Assembly: GCA_004295015.1 (NCBI GenBank)
Contig: SHNE01000044.1
Coordinates: 67,998-131,997, forward strand
Reading direction: 5' to 3'
Length of the DNA stretch: 64,000 nucleotides
Source of the DNA: Bacteroidota bacterium
GTDB lineage: Bacteria > Bacteroidota > Bacteroidia > AKYH767-A > 2013-40CM-41-45
Shown piece after piece: positions 17,501 to 27,004 of this stretch (the stretch's first letter is position 1; every line of letters begins with the position of its first letter). Below the pieces are notes generated by a model. It saw nothing but the letters and a program-made list of their open reading frames with translations. It was not told the origin of the DNA and made no database searches. The translations under genes and the position numbers were made by a program.

Positions 17501-18964
17501 TTAATCAGGAATGGCTTGAAGCATTTTATCCATTTTGCTTTTATAGTAAATGGAGCCGCTATAATGAAATGGAACACTAACAATTCGTTTTAAGCTGCTA
17601 AAATTTAACTTCGCAGGTCTTTTCATTATAGTCACAAGCTCTTCCATACCTTGTTTGGTTCTGTATTTACGATGTACAAATCGTTGAAGCAGCTTATAAT
17701 ATGCAGCTGGATAGGTGTTCTTGAACATCATCGCCAAGTCATCGCTGTCAGTCCAGTTTGATTTTTTTACCAGCTCATTTTTCACTTTTTCATAAAACTT
17801 AGTTCCGGGCAAAGGATATGAAACGGAAATGCCAATATCATCAGGCAAGAGGGTCATTACCATATCAAGAGTCTTTTCAATATCTTCTTTTGTTTCTCCC
17901 GGATAACCGAACTGAAGAAAAAATGCCGGCTTTATTCCTTTTTTCTTTAAAAGATTGCTTGCCTCATGAATTTGGGATACCGTGGTTCCTTTTTCCATGG
18001 CATCAAGAATTTTTTGTGAACCACTTTCAGCACCCATCCACACTGTTTCACATCCACTTTCTGCTAATGCCTCGATGGTGTTTTCCTGTAAGAGAAGATC
18101 AACTCTCGATTGTATTTTATACCTGAACTTATTTATCTTGGTCGCTTTTGCAAATTCTGCAATCCATCCCGGTTTTAATCCGAAGATATCATCGGTGATC
18201 CAAAAGTGATTGACAGAAAAATTCTTTTGAAGATACTGCATCTCTTTGGCAATACGATCAGGGCTGTGCACTGAATAGCGGTTTCCATAAATCGGCTTTG
18301 CGCACCAATTGCAGTGAAACGGACATCCTCTTGTGGTGCTTATGTTGAGTGAAAAATACCCGTGACTAGCCATCCAGCGATTTTTATAATCGTCCATTCT
18401 AATAAGATCCCATGCAGGACCCGGCAGTTGGTCCATATCTTTCATCACATCACGTTTCGCAGTTTTGTAAGGTTTGTTATTGTCGCGAAAAATCAATCCA
18501 TTTATCTCTTTGAAATTTTGATTGCCTTTTTGCAGCGCCTCAAGTAATTCTTCAAGAGTTTTTTCTCCCTCTCCATAGATAATAAAATCTGCTCCGGCAT
18601 CGAGATACAGATCAGGATGATCGGTTGAGTCGCTGCTGGAAACAATGGCTGTAATTCCTTTTTCTTTCGCTAAGTGAACCATTCGAAATGCTGCTTCACG
18701 CATGTTCGTGAGACACATTTTGGTGAGATAATTGAAGCCGTCATCATAAACCACAAAAAAATCAGGTTTCATCTTTTCCAACAATGGTATAATCTCATCC
18801 GGACTTTCTGAGAACATAGGATCAAACAGTTCAACCTGATAGTTTAAGCGCTTCAATGCGGCTGCAGCATAAAGAGTTGCCAGTGGGGGATAGGCCTGCT
18901 GGATCTTCCATTGTTTTGGATCAAACCGTAAAAAATAGCTATGACTGAAAAGTACTTTTTTCAT
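17501..18964 (-). CDS. B12-binding domain radical SAM protein (rSAM2)
   Basis: The 487-residue protein shares the architecture of rSAM1: a cobalamin-type domain (QQAYPPLATLYAAAAL, IIYGEGEKTLEELLEAL) and the cluster site CPFHCNWC (Cys214, Cys218, Cys221). It continues with WITDDIFGLKPGW, MGAESGSQKILDAME and FGYPGETKEDIEKTL. Shared unusual segments, such as Y-G-x-x-Y after the cysteines and TYP-x-x-YY near the end, mark it as a diverged duplicate of rSAM1. Its start overlaps the stop of the nucleotidyltransferase gene by four bases (ATGA). The reaction cannot be named. Confidence 0.9.
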   Translation of the reverse strand: MKKVLFSHSYFLRFDPKQWKIQQAYPPLATLYAAAALKRLNYQVELFDPMFSESPDEIIPLLEKMKPDFFVVYDDGFNYLTKMCLTNMREAAFRMVHLAKEKGITAIVSSSDSTDHPDLYLDAGADFIIYGEGEKTLEELLEALQKGNQNFKEINGLIFRDNNKPYKTAKRDVMKDMDQLPGPAWDLIRMDDYKNRWMASHGYFSLNISTTRGCPFHCNWCAKPIYGNRYSVHSPDRIAKEMQYLQKNFSVNHFWITDDIFGLKPGWIAEFAKATKINKFRYKIQSRVDLLLQENTIEALAESGCETVWMGAESGSQKILDAMEKGTTVSQIHEASNLLKKKGIKPAFFLQFGYPGETKEDIEKTLDMVMTLLPDDIGISVSYPLPGTKFYEKVKNELVKKSNWTDSDDLAMMFKNTYPAAYYKLLQRFVHRKYRTKQGMEELVTIMKRPAKLNFSSLKRIVSVPFHYSGSIYYKSKMDKMLQAIPD

Positions 18965-19923
18965 TGGCCCAATTTTACAGAATGCTTGCTTTCGAAATTG
19001 TAAAGGTTTTCCTTGTAACGAGATAGAATTTTTTCCTGGTAACCTAATGGATGATGCTTAGATTCGTTCTTTCGGCTTCGCAAACGTAAATCAAAAGTTT
19101 CTTCATCAAAGTAATTAAACTTTTTTTTCCAATGGTTTAAAGTAAGTCGAAAGAAATAGGAGTCTATTCTATCCCCAAAACTGCCTGATAAAATCTTCTC
19201 AAATAACTTTTTGAAAAAATATCTTTTCTTATTGATCAGCCAGGTATCATCACGTAAGCTGAGTTTCGGATAATAGGCTCTGTACCAGTTATTCGAGGAC
19301 ATTAAATTGTAATAGTGATCCTGACCGTATGTTGGGATCAGGAAGGCAAGTTCAGTTGCGGTAAAAATATTTTTATTTGGTATGCTTAGGCTTTCTTCTG
19401 TCACAAAATAATTTACGCAAAAATATTTCTTTGAATTTAAAAGAAATATTTTTTTGAAAAGGACTAGCATAGTTCTTGATAGCCACATTCGTCCCGGCGA
19501 TGTGATCACAAAATAATCTATGTCAGCATTGGCATCCATGTAATTTTTTGAAATAGAACCGGAAAGACAAATTCCCCTCACAAAAGGAAATCCGGCAATG
19601 ATACCACTGAACCATCTGGCTTTCTTTAAAGCTCGTTGTGCATTTTTTTCTCCTTCAAGCCTGCGCGATATCCATGATTCGTTACCATTAATAAAATAGT
19701 GGCCATTAGAATAATTAATTAACCCGTTCGCACGTAGTTGATCCAGCGTATGCTGAATGCTAGAAATACCTTCAGAACCATATATTGAATATGCTGCAAT
19801 CTCATCAGCCCTTAATGGGTGCTGAAAATTGTCAAAATAAATAAGGATTTTTAAGACAGAAGCATCTGTTCCTGACAATGAAGTATTTGGTTCAAGCAAT
19901 TCGTCGGTTGCGAATTCTTTCAT
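18961..19923 (-). CDS. Winged-helix plus nucleotidyltransferase-fold protein
   Basis: The 320-residue protein begins with a winged-helix-like region (about residues 20-80: LKILIYFDNFQHPLRADEIA, then LDQLRANGLINYSNGHYFIN). A polymerase-beta-type nucleotidyltransferase core follows, with GS at 122-123 and the metal-binding pair Asp134/Asp136 in ADIDYFVI. The rest is helical and aromatic-rich. This resembles minimal nucleotidyltransferases that modify small molecules, RNA or proteins, but I see no antitoxin partner. It is translationally coupled to rSAM2 and four bases downstream of MT2, so it belongs to the cluster. Substrate unknown; the fold call is moderately sure. Confidence 0.75.
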   Translation of the reverse strand: MKEFATDELLEPNTSLSGTDASVLKILIYFDNFQHPLRADEIAAYSIYGSEGISSIQHTLDQLRANGLINYSNGHYFINGNESWISRRLEGEKNAQRALKKARWFSGIIAGFPFVRGICLSGSISKNYMDANADIDYFVITSPGRMWLSRTMLVLFKKIFLLNSKKYFCVNYFVTEESLSIPNKNIFTATELAFLIPTYGQDHYYNLMSSNNWYRAYYPKLSLRDDTWLINKKRYFFKKLFEKILSGSFGDRIDSYFFRLTLNHWKKKFNYFDEETFDLRLRSRKNESKHHPLGYQEKILSRYKENLYNFESKHSVKLGQ

Positions 19924-19927
19924 TTTC

Positions 19928-20674
19928 TTACTTGCTTATTAAAATAGATTGGTTTCTGGATTGAATTCTGAAAATAAAATTTGTTTCCAATATATTTTTG
20001 TGGGTGTGAATGCAGTTCATGTCAAAATGAGATGCGTCTGCTAATTTACGTATTTCCTGCAACTCTGCATCTTCTGATATAATCATCAGAATCAATGTCT
20101 CGTCATGAATATAGTTTTCAAGATTCTTAAACAAGGAGGAGAAAAAATTAAGCTCAAGTCCGCAGTACCATGCGTAGTCTGAATTTTTTTTAATCTCGCC
20201 TCTGTAAAATGGCGGATTCAAAAGGATATAATCAAATTTGTTTTTTTCAATATGGCTGAATAGATCTGACTCAACAACAGCTATAAATCCGGTATTTTCC
20301 CTGATCAATGAGGTATTAAGCAGAATGTTTTCTTTGATGTTTTCAATTGCCTCAGGGTTTATGTCTGTTGATAACACATTGGCACCCTTTGAAGCTGCGT
20401 AAATTGAAACTATCCCTGAACCGGCTCCGAGTTCAAGTGTTTTGTATCCTTTGAAATCTATTCCTTTCAAATAATTCAATAGAATTTTTGTGCTGAAGAA
20501 TAGTCCGGGATGAAATACACCTGGATTCACCTGTAACCTTATTTGGTTCCACTTATAGGATCTTTTTCGGGAAGTGTACCATCGAACATAGGGGCGCATT
20601 AGCTTCTCCAATAGCTTCTTCTCAAACTTTTGAAAGGGTGACTTATGAAGAGGTTTGTAGTCCGGAGTACTCAA
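19928..20674 (-). CDS. Class I methyltransferase with NPPF motif (MT2)
   Basis: The 248-residue protein has motif I TLELGAGSGIVSIYAASKGA, motif II (LSTDINPEAI) and the NPPF motif at 153-156, found in methyltransferases acting on planar nitrogen such as adenine N6 or glutamine N5. The N terminus is basic (LMRPYVRWYTSRKRSYKW), which could bind nucleic acid or phosphate. The longest start is TTG at 20674; ATG at 20599 would remove 25 residues. It sits four bases upstream of the nucleotidyltransferase gene. An RNA-modifying role and a cluster-specific role are both open. Confidence 0.8.
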   Translation of the reverse strand: MSTPDYKPLHKSPFQKFEKKLLEKLMRPYVRWYTSRKRSYKWNQIRLQVNPGVFHPGLFFSTKILLNYLKGIDFKGYKTLELGAGSGIVSIYAASKGANVLSTDINPEAIENIKENILLNTSLIRENTGFIAVVESDLFSHIEKNKFDYILLNPPFYRGEIKKNSDYAWYCGLELNFFSSLFKNLENYIHDETLILMIISEDAELQEIRKLADASHFDMNCIHTHKNILETNFIFRIQSRNQSILISK

Positions 20675-20725
20675 TTTATTTATTTTTACTCAGCCTTAAT
20701 GCGACCGATTCGGAATCTGCGAATT

Positions 20726-22252
20726 TTAAAAACCTTCGATTTCCGGTTGGCGGTATTTCCAAAACTTTTGCAGGGATTTTATTTCGTAAGGGAAATTGTA
20801 TATTTTTTTTGTGTATCTGAATGAAGACATAAATCGTAAGAGCTTTGCCTTGCGGGGCGATAACCTGATGTCAGATACTGTTGGATAATATCCGTTCAGT
20901 ACGGTCTCAAAATTTTTAATGTAGTCAACCATTTCTTTTGTTAACCATGGCGTGAGTGGATTTTTCCTCAAGTCAAATTTTTCCCAACCCGGAGCAATCC
21001 AATCTTCCAGCTTTTCAGGAAACCTAAATCCTGAACGAAGTACTGCATCATATAATTCGCTCCCCTCCGCAGGTACAGGGCTATACACATAAATAATAAT
21101 TTCGGTTTCCGGATTTATTTCTTTAATCTGACGGATAAATTCAATGTCGGAATGAATTTGCTTCCATACCTGGGATTCTGTATCAGCAGGTGTGCCTAAC
21201 ACAAAGGAATATTCCGGGACTATGTCAAACTTTTTCATTCTGGCAGCGAAGGCTTTTATCTGGGCGGAGGATTGGGTTCCTCCCTTATCCATCTTCTTAA
21301 GGATTTCATCGTTGCCCGTTTCTGCTCCGAAGAAAATCATGCGACAACCGGAGTCTCTCATTAGTTTTAATGTCTCATCCGAATATTTATCGATGGTATC
21401 AATACGACCTTCTCCCCACCAATTCATGTTTTCATGCAGCATCAGTTGAGAAAATTCAGTTGTTCTCTTTTCAGATACAAAGAAATTATTGTCATGAAAT
21501 TCAATGGCATTGCCGCCAAATTTATTTTTGATGAACTGTATGTCTTTGAAAATGTTTTCTGCAGATTTCCCTCTCCAACGTGCCTTGGAAATTGTAACAA
21601 CTGCGCAGAATGAACATGTGAAAGGGCAACCAAAACTGGAATGGTAGGCAATCGTTTTGCTCCCCAAATAGGTTTTACCCAGGTAACGTGATATAGGATA
21701 AATACTGTTTAATTTTTCATATGGTAGGGCAGGTAATTCATCCTGATCATAAAGTTCATCCTTAGCTGTGGTGATTACCTGTTCCTGAATTTGTTCGCCG
21801 GATTTATTCTTCTTTATATAGATTAGGTTGGAGATGCCATTTAAATCCTCAAGGCCATTTTCAAGTGCATAAAGAAGATTTGGAAATGCTTTGTCACCGG
21901 GTCCATTAATTACGTAGTCGACAAATCCGGAAGTCAAAACAGTTTTGCTTTGGTTTGAAGGAAAATATCCTCCCCAAATTATAACGACATCAGGATAATG
22001 CAACCTGACTTTTTTTGAAAAAGGAATTGCTTGTTTTAATTGCGGGCCGGGCATGACTGTGAGGGCGAAGTAATTAATATCCCCTTTCGAAAGTTGTAAT
22101 TCTATCTGTGTCCAGGGATCTGTTTCAAGATTACCATCCACAAAGGTCCAGCGATGACTTTGTTCTATGGAAGATGCAACCTGCAGTATACTATTAGGTA
22201 TACGCGGCTTACTGTTGGCTGCTCTTGGATTAAAAAATAAAATCTTTTTCAT
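20726..22252 (-). CDS. B12-binding domain radical SAM protein (rSAM3)
   Basis: About 508 residues from ATG at 22252. A TTG twelve bases upstream lies inside a -7 promoter element and is rejected as start. The N-terminal domain is cobalamin-type (ILFFNPRAANSKPRIPNS, VIIWGGYFPSN, INGPGDKAFPNLLYAL). The cluster motif is CPFTCSFC, followed by EFHDNNFFVSEKR and FFGAETGNDEILKKMDKGG. It is more distant from rSAM1 and rSAM2 than they are from each other. It appears to open the transcript that runs through MT2, the nucleotidyltransferase, rSAM2, MT1 and rSAM1. Substrate unknown. Confidence 0.88.
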   Translation of the reverse strand: MKKILFFNPRAANSKPRIPNSILQVASSIEQSHRWTFVDGNLETDPWTQIELQLSKGDINYFALTVMPGPQLKQAIPFSKKVRLHYPDVVIIWGGYFPSNQSKTVLTSGFVDYVINGPGDKAFPNLLYALENGLEDLNGISNLIYIKKNKSGEQIQEQVITTAKDELYDQDELPALPYEKLNSIYPISRYLGKTYLGSKTIAYHSSFGCPFTCSFCAVVTISKARWRGKSAENIFKDIQFIKNKFGGNAIEFHDNNFFVSEKRTTEFSQLMLHENMNWWGEGRIDTIDKYSDETLKLMRDSGCRMIFFGAETGNDEILKKMDKGGTQSSAQIKAFAARMKKFDIVPEYSFVLGTPADTESQVWKQIHSDIEFIRQIKEINPETEIIIYVYSPVPAEGSELYDAVLRSGFRFPEKLEDWIAPGWEKFDLRKNPLTPWLTKEMVDYIKNFETVLNGYYPTVSDIRLSPRKAKLLRFMSSFRYTKKIYNFPYEIKSLQKFWKYRQPEIEGF

Positions 22253-22261
22253 CACTTTCCT

Positions 22262-22269
22262 CAAATATA
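22262..22269 (-). promoter_or_regulatory. -7 promoter element upstream of rSAM3
   Basis: The minus strand reads TATATTTG, a perfect TANNTTTG match ten bases upstream of the ATG at 22252. It implies a very short leader and supports that start. No TTTG is seen at the -33 position. Confidence 0.5.
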
Positions 22270-22369
22270 AGGTTGATTTTCGGGATATCCTTGATCCAAT
22301 TCTCCAACAATCGGATTAATTCAAATCAGTATAATATCTGATTTAGGTTTTTATGTCTTGCTTGCGTAT

Positions 22370-23626
22370 TTACGACGACTGATTTTCTGATTTAATTAGC
22401 CAATAACATGTAGTCGTGAAAATAATTGCCATAAGCCAAAGTCTGTAAAATGCTATAATCAGCAAGGAATTAAAAAAGGGAAGTTTACTTTGTAAAAGCG
22501 GACCTATGCCGCATAGAACCAAACTCGTTATGAGTACGAGCCATATTTTTTTAAACTGTGTAGTCATGGAAGCTACTGTTTTTGCCAGGAGTGCAAATGG
22601 CAACAGTAAAAGGAGCGAATGATACGTGGCACCCGCAGGCGTAAGAAAAAGTACAGTTACTGACCCAAGAATTATTGCTGATTCAAAAAAGTTTGATTTG
22701 TTTTTCTGCTGATACAATACCCATAGCATAATAGAAAGAATACTCACTTGAATTCCATACTTAAACAGATTAAACAGCGTTTCAGATGCAATCAATGGAT
22801 CAGGGTTTTCTGTCATATCATATCTAAAAAGATTGTGAGCCAAAGCATTCCACGACTGAAAAGCATAGGACCATGGCGATTGTCCTTCCAGTGAGCCGGT
22901 AAGATGTTGAAAGAAAACAGTTTCAAAAAAATCCCTGTAGGTATTTAGCCCCAAGATTAAAGCCGCTGCCAGATTTAATAATGATACCGTAAGAAATATA
23001 CTTGCCAATGACTTCCATCTCCTTTCATAAATGAGAGAAGGAACAAATACTAGTGGAAAATATTTAACGGCAATTCCGACACCTAAAACTATTCCTGCCT
23101 CGTAGTTTTTTTTTGAACTTAATAATTGATAGGAATAAAGCATGCTCAGCAACAGTAATAAATATACTTGTCCAAGCATTAAAGTATTGGCACAAGCCAA
23201 ACCTGAACACAGGACCAGTAATAGCGCATCCCGGTATTGCAACCTGCCAATATGTTTAATCTGCTGTGAAATCAAAAAGATAAATCCAAGGTTTAGAATC
23301 AACCAGATTCTTTTAGCAAGCATGGGCTCAAAGACGGTCAATGGTGCCATAAGAAAAGCTGTTGGAGGAGGAAAGGGGGAAAACTTCCCTGCTGCTTCTA
23401 TGTTTTGCGCATAAATTTTTTGTTGAAACCAGTCATTATCATACATGCGAAGACTATCAGAGCCTTCGAATAACAATGTTCCTGATACATAATAATTTGG
23501 AAAGTCACTTCTTATTTCAGTCCAGCCCGGCAGAATTCCCAAAAAGAACTGGAAACAAGCGAATAAAATAAGGGCAATACCGGACCAACGGGCATAGCGT
23601 AAATAAATCGATTCCACCAAAGTCAT
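22370..23626 (-). CDS. GT87 family (DUF2029) membrane glycosyltransferase
   Basis: The 418-residue protein has about ten transmembrane segments. After the first it shows a GT87-type loop SDFPNYYVSGTLLFEGSDSLRMYD and PFPPPTAFLMAPLTVFEP, the likely catalytic loop of polyprenyl-phosphate-mannose-dependent transferases. AGIVLGVGIAVKYFPLVF is another family hallmark. These integral enzymes add mannose or related sugars on the outer face of the inner membrane. It lies upstream of the radical SAM cluster on the same strand with a 117-base gap, so it may or may not share its function. Confidence 0.83.
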   Translation of the reverse strand: MTLVESIYLRYARWSGIALILFACFQFFLGILPGWTEIRSDFPNYYVSGTLLFEGSDSLRMYDNDWFQQKIYAQNIEAAGKFSPFPPPTAFLMAPLTVFEPMLAKRIWLILNLGFIFLISQQIKHIGRLQYRDALLLVLCSGLACANTLMLGQVYLLLLLSMLYSYQLLSSKKNYEAGIVLGVGIAVKYFPLVFVPSLIYERRWKSLASIFLTVSLLNLAAALILGLNTYRDFFETVFFQHLTGSLEGQSPWSYAFQSWNALAHNLFRYDMTENPDPLIASETLFNLFKYGIQVSILSIMLWVLYQQKNKSNFFESAIILGSVTVLFLTPAGATYHSLLLLLPFALLAKTVASMTTQFKKIWLVLITSLVLCGIGPLLQSKLPFFNSLLIIAFYRLWLMAIIFTTTCYWLIKSENQSS

Positions 23627-23806
23627 GCAAACAAAGGAATGATAATTTGTTAAATTTGCAGCCGCAGCTAAAAGTTTGTTTGATATTCAAATCAAAATGA
23701 CCGAATTGATTGATTTCTGAAGCAAGACAAAGAAATTTTTCAAATTGCAATCGGTGACCGGCTGTTTCAGTGCATTGAGTTTTTAAATATTATAATTCTA
23801 ATTCAT

Positions 23807-24985
23807 ATGAGTAAAGACCGCTTCCAATTTCATGATTACTATTTGGCCGACGAACTTTTAACGGAAGAGCATATACTGGTTCGGAATTCTGTTCGGGAAT
23901 GGGTAAAAAAAGAGGTGTCTCCGATAGTTGAAGACGCTTGTCAGAAAGCCGAATTTCCAAAACAATGGATTCGTGGTTTGGCAGACATCGGGGCATTTGG
24001 GCCATATATTCCGGTCGAGTATGGTGGAGGAGGCTTAGATCAAATTGCCTATGGCTTAATCATGATGGAGCTTGAAAGAGGTGATTCCGGATTAAGGTCC
24101 ACCGCTTCTGTCCAGAGTTCTTTAGTGATGTATCCGATTTATACCTATGGAAGTGAGGAGCAACGAAAAAAATACCTTCCTAAATTGGCCAATGGTGAGT
24201 GGATGGGATGTTTTGGTCTCACAGAACCAGATCATGGATCCAACCCTTCCGGTATGTTATCAAATATCAAAGACAAGGGTGATCATTATCTTTTGAATGG
24301 TTCTAAAATGTGGATCAGCAATGCTCCTTTTGCACACGTTGCCGTTGTTTGGGCAAAAGATGAGCAGGGTGTTATTCGAGGAATGATTCTGGAGCGTGGC
24401 ATGGAGGGATTCACTACACCTGAAACCCATGGCAAGTGGTCATTACGTGCAAGTGCTACAGGGGAATTGGTTTTCGATAATGTGAAAGTTCCTAAGGAGA
24501 ATATACTTCCAAATGTCAAAGGACTCAAAGGACCATTAGGTTGCCTCAATTCCGCTCGGTATGGAATCAGCTGGGGTGCTATTGGAGCTGCCTTGGATTG
24601 CTATGATTCTGCATTGCGTTATTCGAAAGAAAGAATCCAGTTTGGAAAACCTATTGCCGGATTCCAACTCACTCAAAAGAAACTCGCTGAGATGATTACC
24701 GAAATTACTAAGGCTCAATTGCTGACATGGCGTCTTGGAGTATTGAAAAATGAAAACCGCGCTACACCGGCTCAAATTTCAATGGCTAAGCGTAATAATG
24801 TAAACATGGCTCTTCAAATCGCAAGAGAAGCTCGTCAGATTCATGGCGGAATGGGAATCACAGGAGAATACCCCATCATGCGTCATATGATGAACCTCGA
24901 GTCGGTAATCACATACGAAGGAACGCACGATATACACCTTCTGATCACAGGCATGGATGTAACTGGTCTGAATGCTTTCGAATAA
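23807..24985 (+). CDS. Acyl-CoA dehydrogenase family, glutaryl-CoA dehydrogenase type
   Basis: The 392-residue flavoenzyme shows the family blocks FGLTEPDHGSNPSGM, KMWISNAPFAHVAVVWAKD, a flavin-binding RIQFGKPIAGFQLTQKKLAEM and IHGGMGITGEYPIMRHMMNLE. The catalytic glutamate lies in VITYEGTHDIHLLITGMDVTG, the form characteristic of glutaryl-CoA dehydrogenases (lysine/tryptophan breakdown to crotonyl-CoA). Tryptophan 2,3-dioxygenase occurs 13 kb away, consistent with but not proof of a tryptophan catabolic route. It is monocistronic, divergent from the GT87 gene. Confidence 0.88.
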   Translation: MSKDRFQFHDYYLADELLTEEHILVRNSVREWVKKEVSPIVEDACQKAEFPKQWIRGLADIGAFGPYIPVEYGGGGLDQIAYGLIMMELERGDSGLRSTASVQSSLVMYPIYTYGSEEQRKKYLPKLANGEWMGCFGLTEPDHGSNPSGMLSNIKDKGDHYLLNGSKMWISNAPFAHVAVVWAKDEQGVIRGMILERGMEGFTTPETHGKWSLRASATGELVFDNVKVPKENILPNVKGLKGPLGCLNSARYGISWGAIGAALDCYDSALRYSKERIQFGKPIAGFQLTQKKLAEMITEITKAQLLTWRLGVLKNENRATPAQISMAKRNNVNMALQIAREARQIHGGMGITGEYPIMRHMMNLESVITYEGTHDIHLLITGMDVTGLNAFE

Positions 24986-25190
24986 ACCTGATCCTTCTAA
25001 ATAACATTGGCTTAATCAAATTCACATTTGAGTGTCTGTGCTGATTTTATTATGAAGATATGCTGAGTTTTTTATAGATCTGCTCTGATTTTGTCGAAAC
25101 ACAGCTTTTATTATCCTTTACTATTGAAGAATTCCTAAAACCTGATTTAAGGTCCGGCCAATTTTCATACCTTGCAACATATTTTCTAAT

Positions 25191-26915
25191 ATGTTAGACG
25201 TTGATGTAAGAGAGAAGCGGTGGGCTTTAAAGCCCCGTGGTGATGAAAAAATTATCCTTGAACTCTCAGAAGCTTTAAATATAAGTCCAACGCTGTCCAA
25301 TCTATTGGTTCAGCGAGGCATTAATACATTTGCCGAAGCAAAGAAGTATTTTCGACCTTCTATCGAAGACTTGCACGATCCTTTTCTCATGCAGGATATG
25401 GACAAAGCCATTCTTCGTATCGAACAGGCTTTTCGTGATGGAGAAAAAATAATTATTTATGGTGATTATGATGTGGACGGTACAACAGCTGTTGCACTCG
25501 TTTACTCATTTATCAAGTCAATTTACGATCAGGTCGATTATTATCTTCCGGACCGCTACAAAGAAGGCTATGGAATTTCTTTCTTAGGAATTGATCATGC
25601 AGAAGCCAACGGAGTTACGCTGATGATTGCTTTGGATTGCGGCATCAAAGCAAATGACAAAATCGATTACGCAAAAAATAAAGGCATTGATTTTATTATC
25701 TGCGATCATCACCGTCCTGGTGAACAGCTTCCAAATGCTGTTGCTGTATTGGATCCTAAAAGGGATGATTGCAATTATCCTTTCGATGAACTTTCAGGCT
25801 GCGGAATTGGCTTCAAATTGGTGCAGGGCTACGCCCAAAAACATAAAATTCCATTTACGGAATTAGAACAATATCTTGACCTGGTTGCCGTAAGCACAGC
25901 TGCAGATATAGTTCCTATTATTGGTGAAAACAGAATTCTTGTATACCATGGCTTGAAATGGCTTAATACCCATCCAAGACCGGGTATTCAAGCAATATTG
26001 GATATGGTGAAAGTGAAGAGGGAGCTGACTGTCAATGATATTGTGTTTATTATCGGTCCCCGAATCAACGCTGCCGGAAGAATTCAGGATGCAAGACAAG
26101 CTGTTGACCTGCTGATTGCTGAAAATAGCAAGGTTGCTTTTTCTGAAGGTCAAATCATCGATGAGAAAAATACGGAGAGACGTACTTTAGATCTCACCAT
26201 CACGGAGCATGCACTGCAGATTGTACAAGAGGACGCTCGTTTTAGTCAAAAAAAATCCACCGTTTTATTTCATCCCGACTGGCACAAAGGGGTGATCGGA
26301 ATCGTGGCTTCCAGACTTACAGAGAAGTATTACAGACCCACCATTATTTTAACTGAATCCAACGGAATGGCTACAGGTTCTGCACGATCCGTAAAAGATT
26401 TTGATATTTATAATGCTATCGAATCCTGTAGTGATTTGCTTGAGCAGTTTGGTGGTCATATGTACGCAGCCGGACTTACACTGAAAATTGAAAACCTCGA
26501 AAAGTTTTCTCTTCGCTTCGAAGAAATCGTTGCAGCTACCATCGACGAAAAATCTTTGGTTCAGGAAGTTGAAATTGATTCAAATTTAAAATTGAGTGAG
26601 ATAACAGGATCATTTTTCAATGTTCTCAAACAATTTGCTCCCTTTGGTCCGGGCAATATGAGCCCGGTCTTTAGAACCGAAAATGTACGTGATACCGGAC
26701 TTTCCAGAATCGTTGGAAACAATCACCTGAAACTGAATCTGGCTGAAGATCAGACAACCAGATTTGGTGTGGATGGGATCGCTTTCCAAATGGGTCAGTT
26801 TTACCCCTTTATTTCACGCCGTATTCCTTTTGATGTTTGTTATAATCTTGAAGAAAATTCCTACAATGGCAAGACTAATATTCAGTTGAATGTCAAGGAT
26901 ATTCAGATGAAATAG
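25191..26915 (+). CDS. recJ: Single-stranded-DNA-specific exonuclease RecJ
   Basis: The 574-residue protein has the DHH phosphoesterase motifs: IIYGDYDVDGTTAVAL, ALDCGIK, FIICDHHRPGEQLP and the DHHA1 segment GGHMYAAGLTLK. The C-terminal OB-like domain ends near FDVCYNLEENSYNGKTNIQL. RecJ degrades single-stranded DNA 5' to 3' in recombination and repair. Length is close to the usual 560-580 residues. It is flanked by about 200 empty bases upstream and 90 downstream. Confidence 0.95.
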   Translation: MLDVDVREKRWALKPRGDEKIILELSEALNISPTLSNLLVQRGINTFAEAKKYFRPSIEDLHDPFLMQDMDKAILRIEQAFRDGEKIIIYGDYDVDGTTAVALVYSFIKSIYDQVDYYLPDRYKEGYGISFLGIDHAEANGVTLMIALDCGIKANDKIDYAKNKGIDFIICDHHRPGEQLPNAVAVLDPKRDDCNYPFDELSGCGIGFKLVQGYAQKHKIPFTELEQYLDLVAVSTAADIVPIIGENRILVYHGLKWLNTHPRPGIQAILDMVKVKRELTVNDIVFIIGPRINAAGRIQDARQAVDLLIAENSKVAFSEGQIIDEKNTERRTLDLTITEHALQIVQEDARFSQKKSTVLFHPDWHKGVIGIVASRLTEKYYRPTIILTESNGMATGSARSVKDFDIYNAIESCSDLLEQFGGHMYAAGLTLKIENLEKFSLRFEEIVAATIDEKSLVQEVEIDSNLKLSEITGSFFNVLKQFAPFGPGNMSPVFRTENVRDTGLSRIVGNNHLKLNLAEDQTTRFGVDGIAFQMGQFYPFISRRIPFDVCYNLEENSYNGKTNIQLNVKDIQMK

Positions 26916-27004
26916 TGACAACGGGAAAATTCAGGTTACACTCGTTTGTCTGCATCTTTTTCTTTCCGGATGTTTCTTCCTAGCCTTCTGAATTGTTACT
27001 AGAG

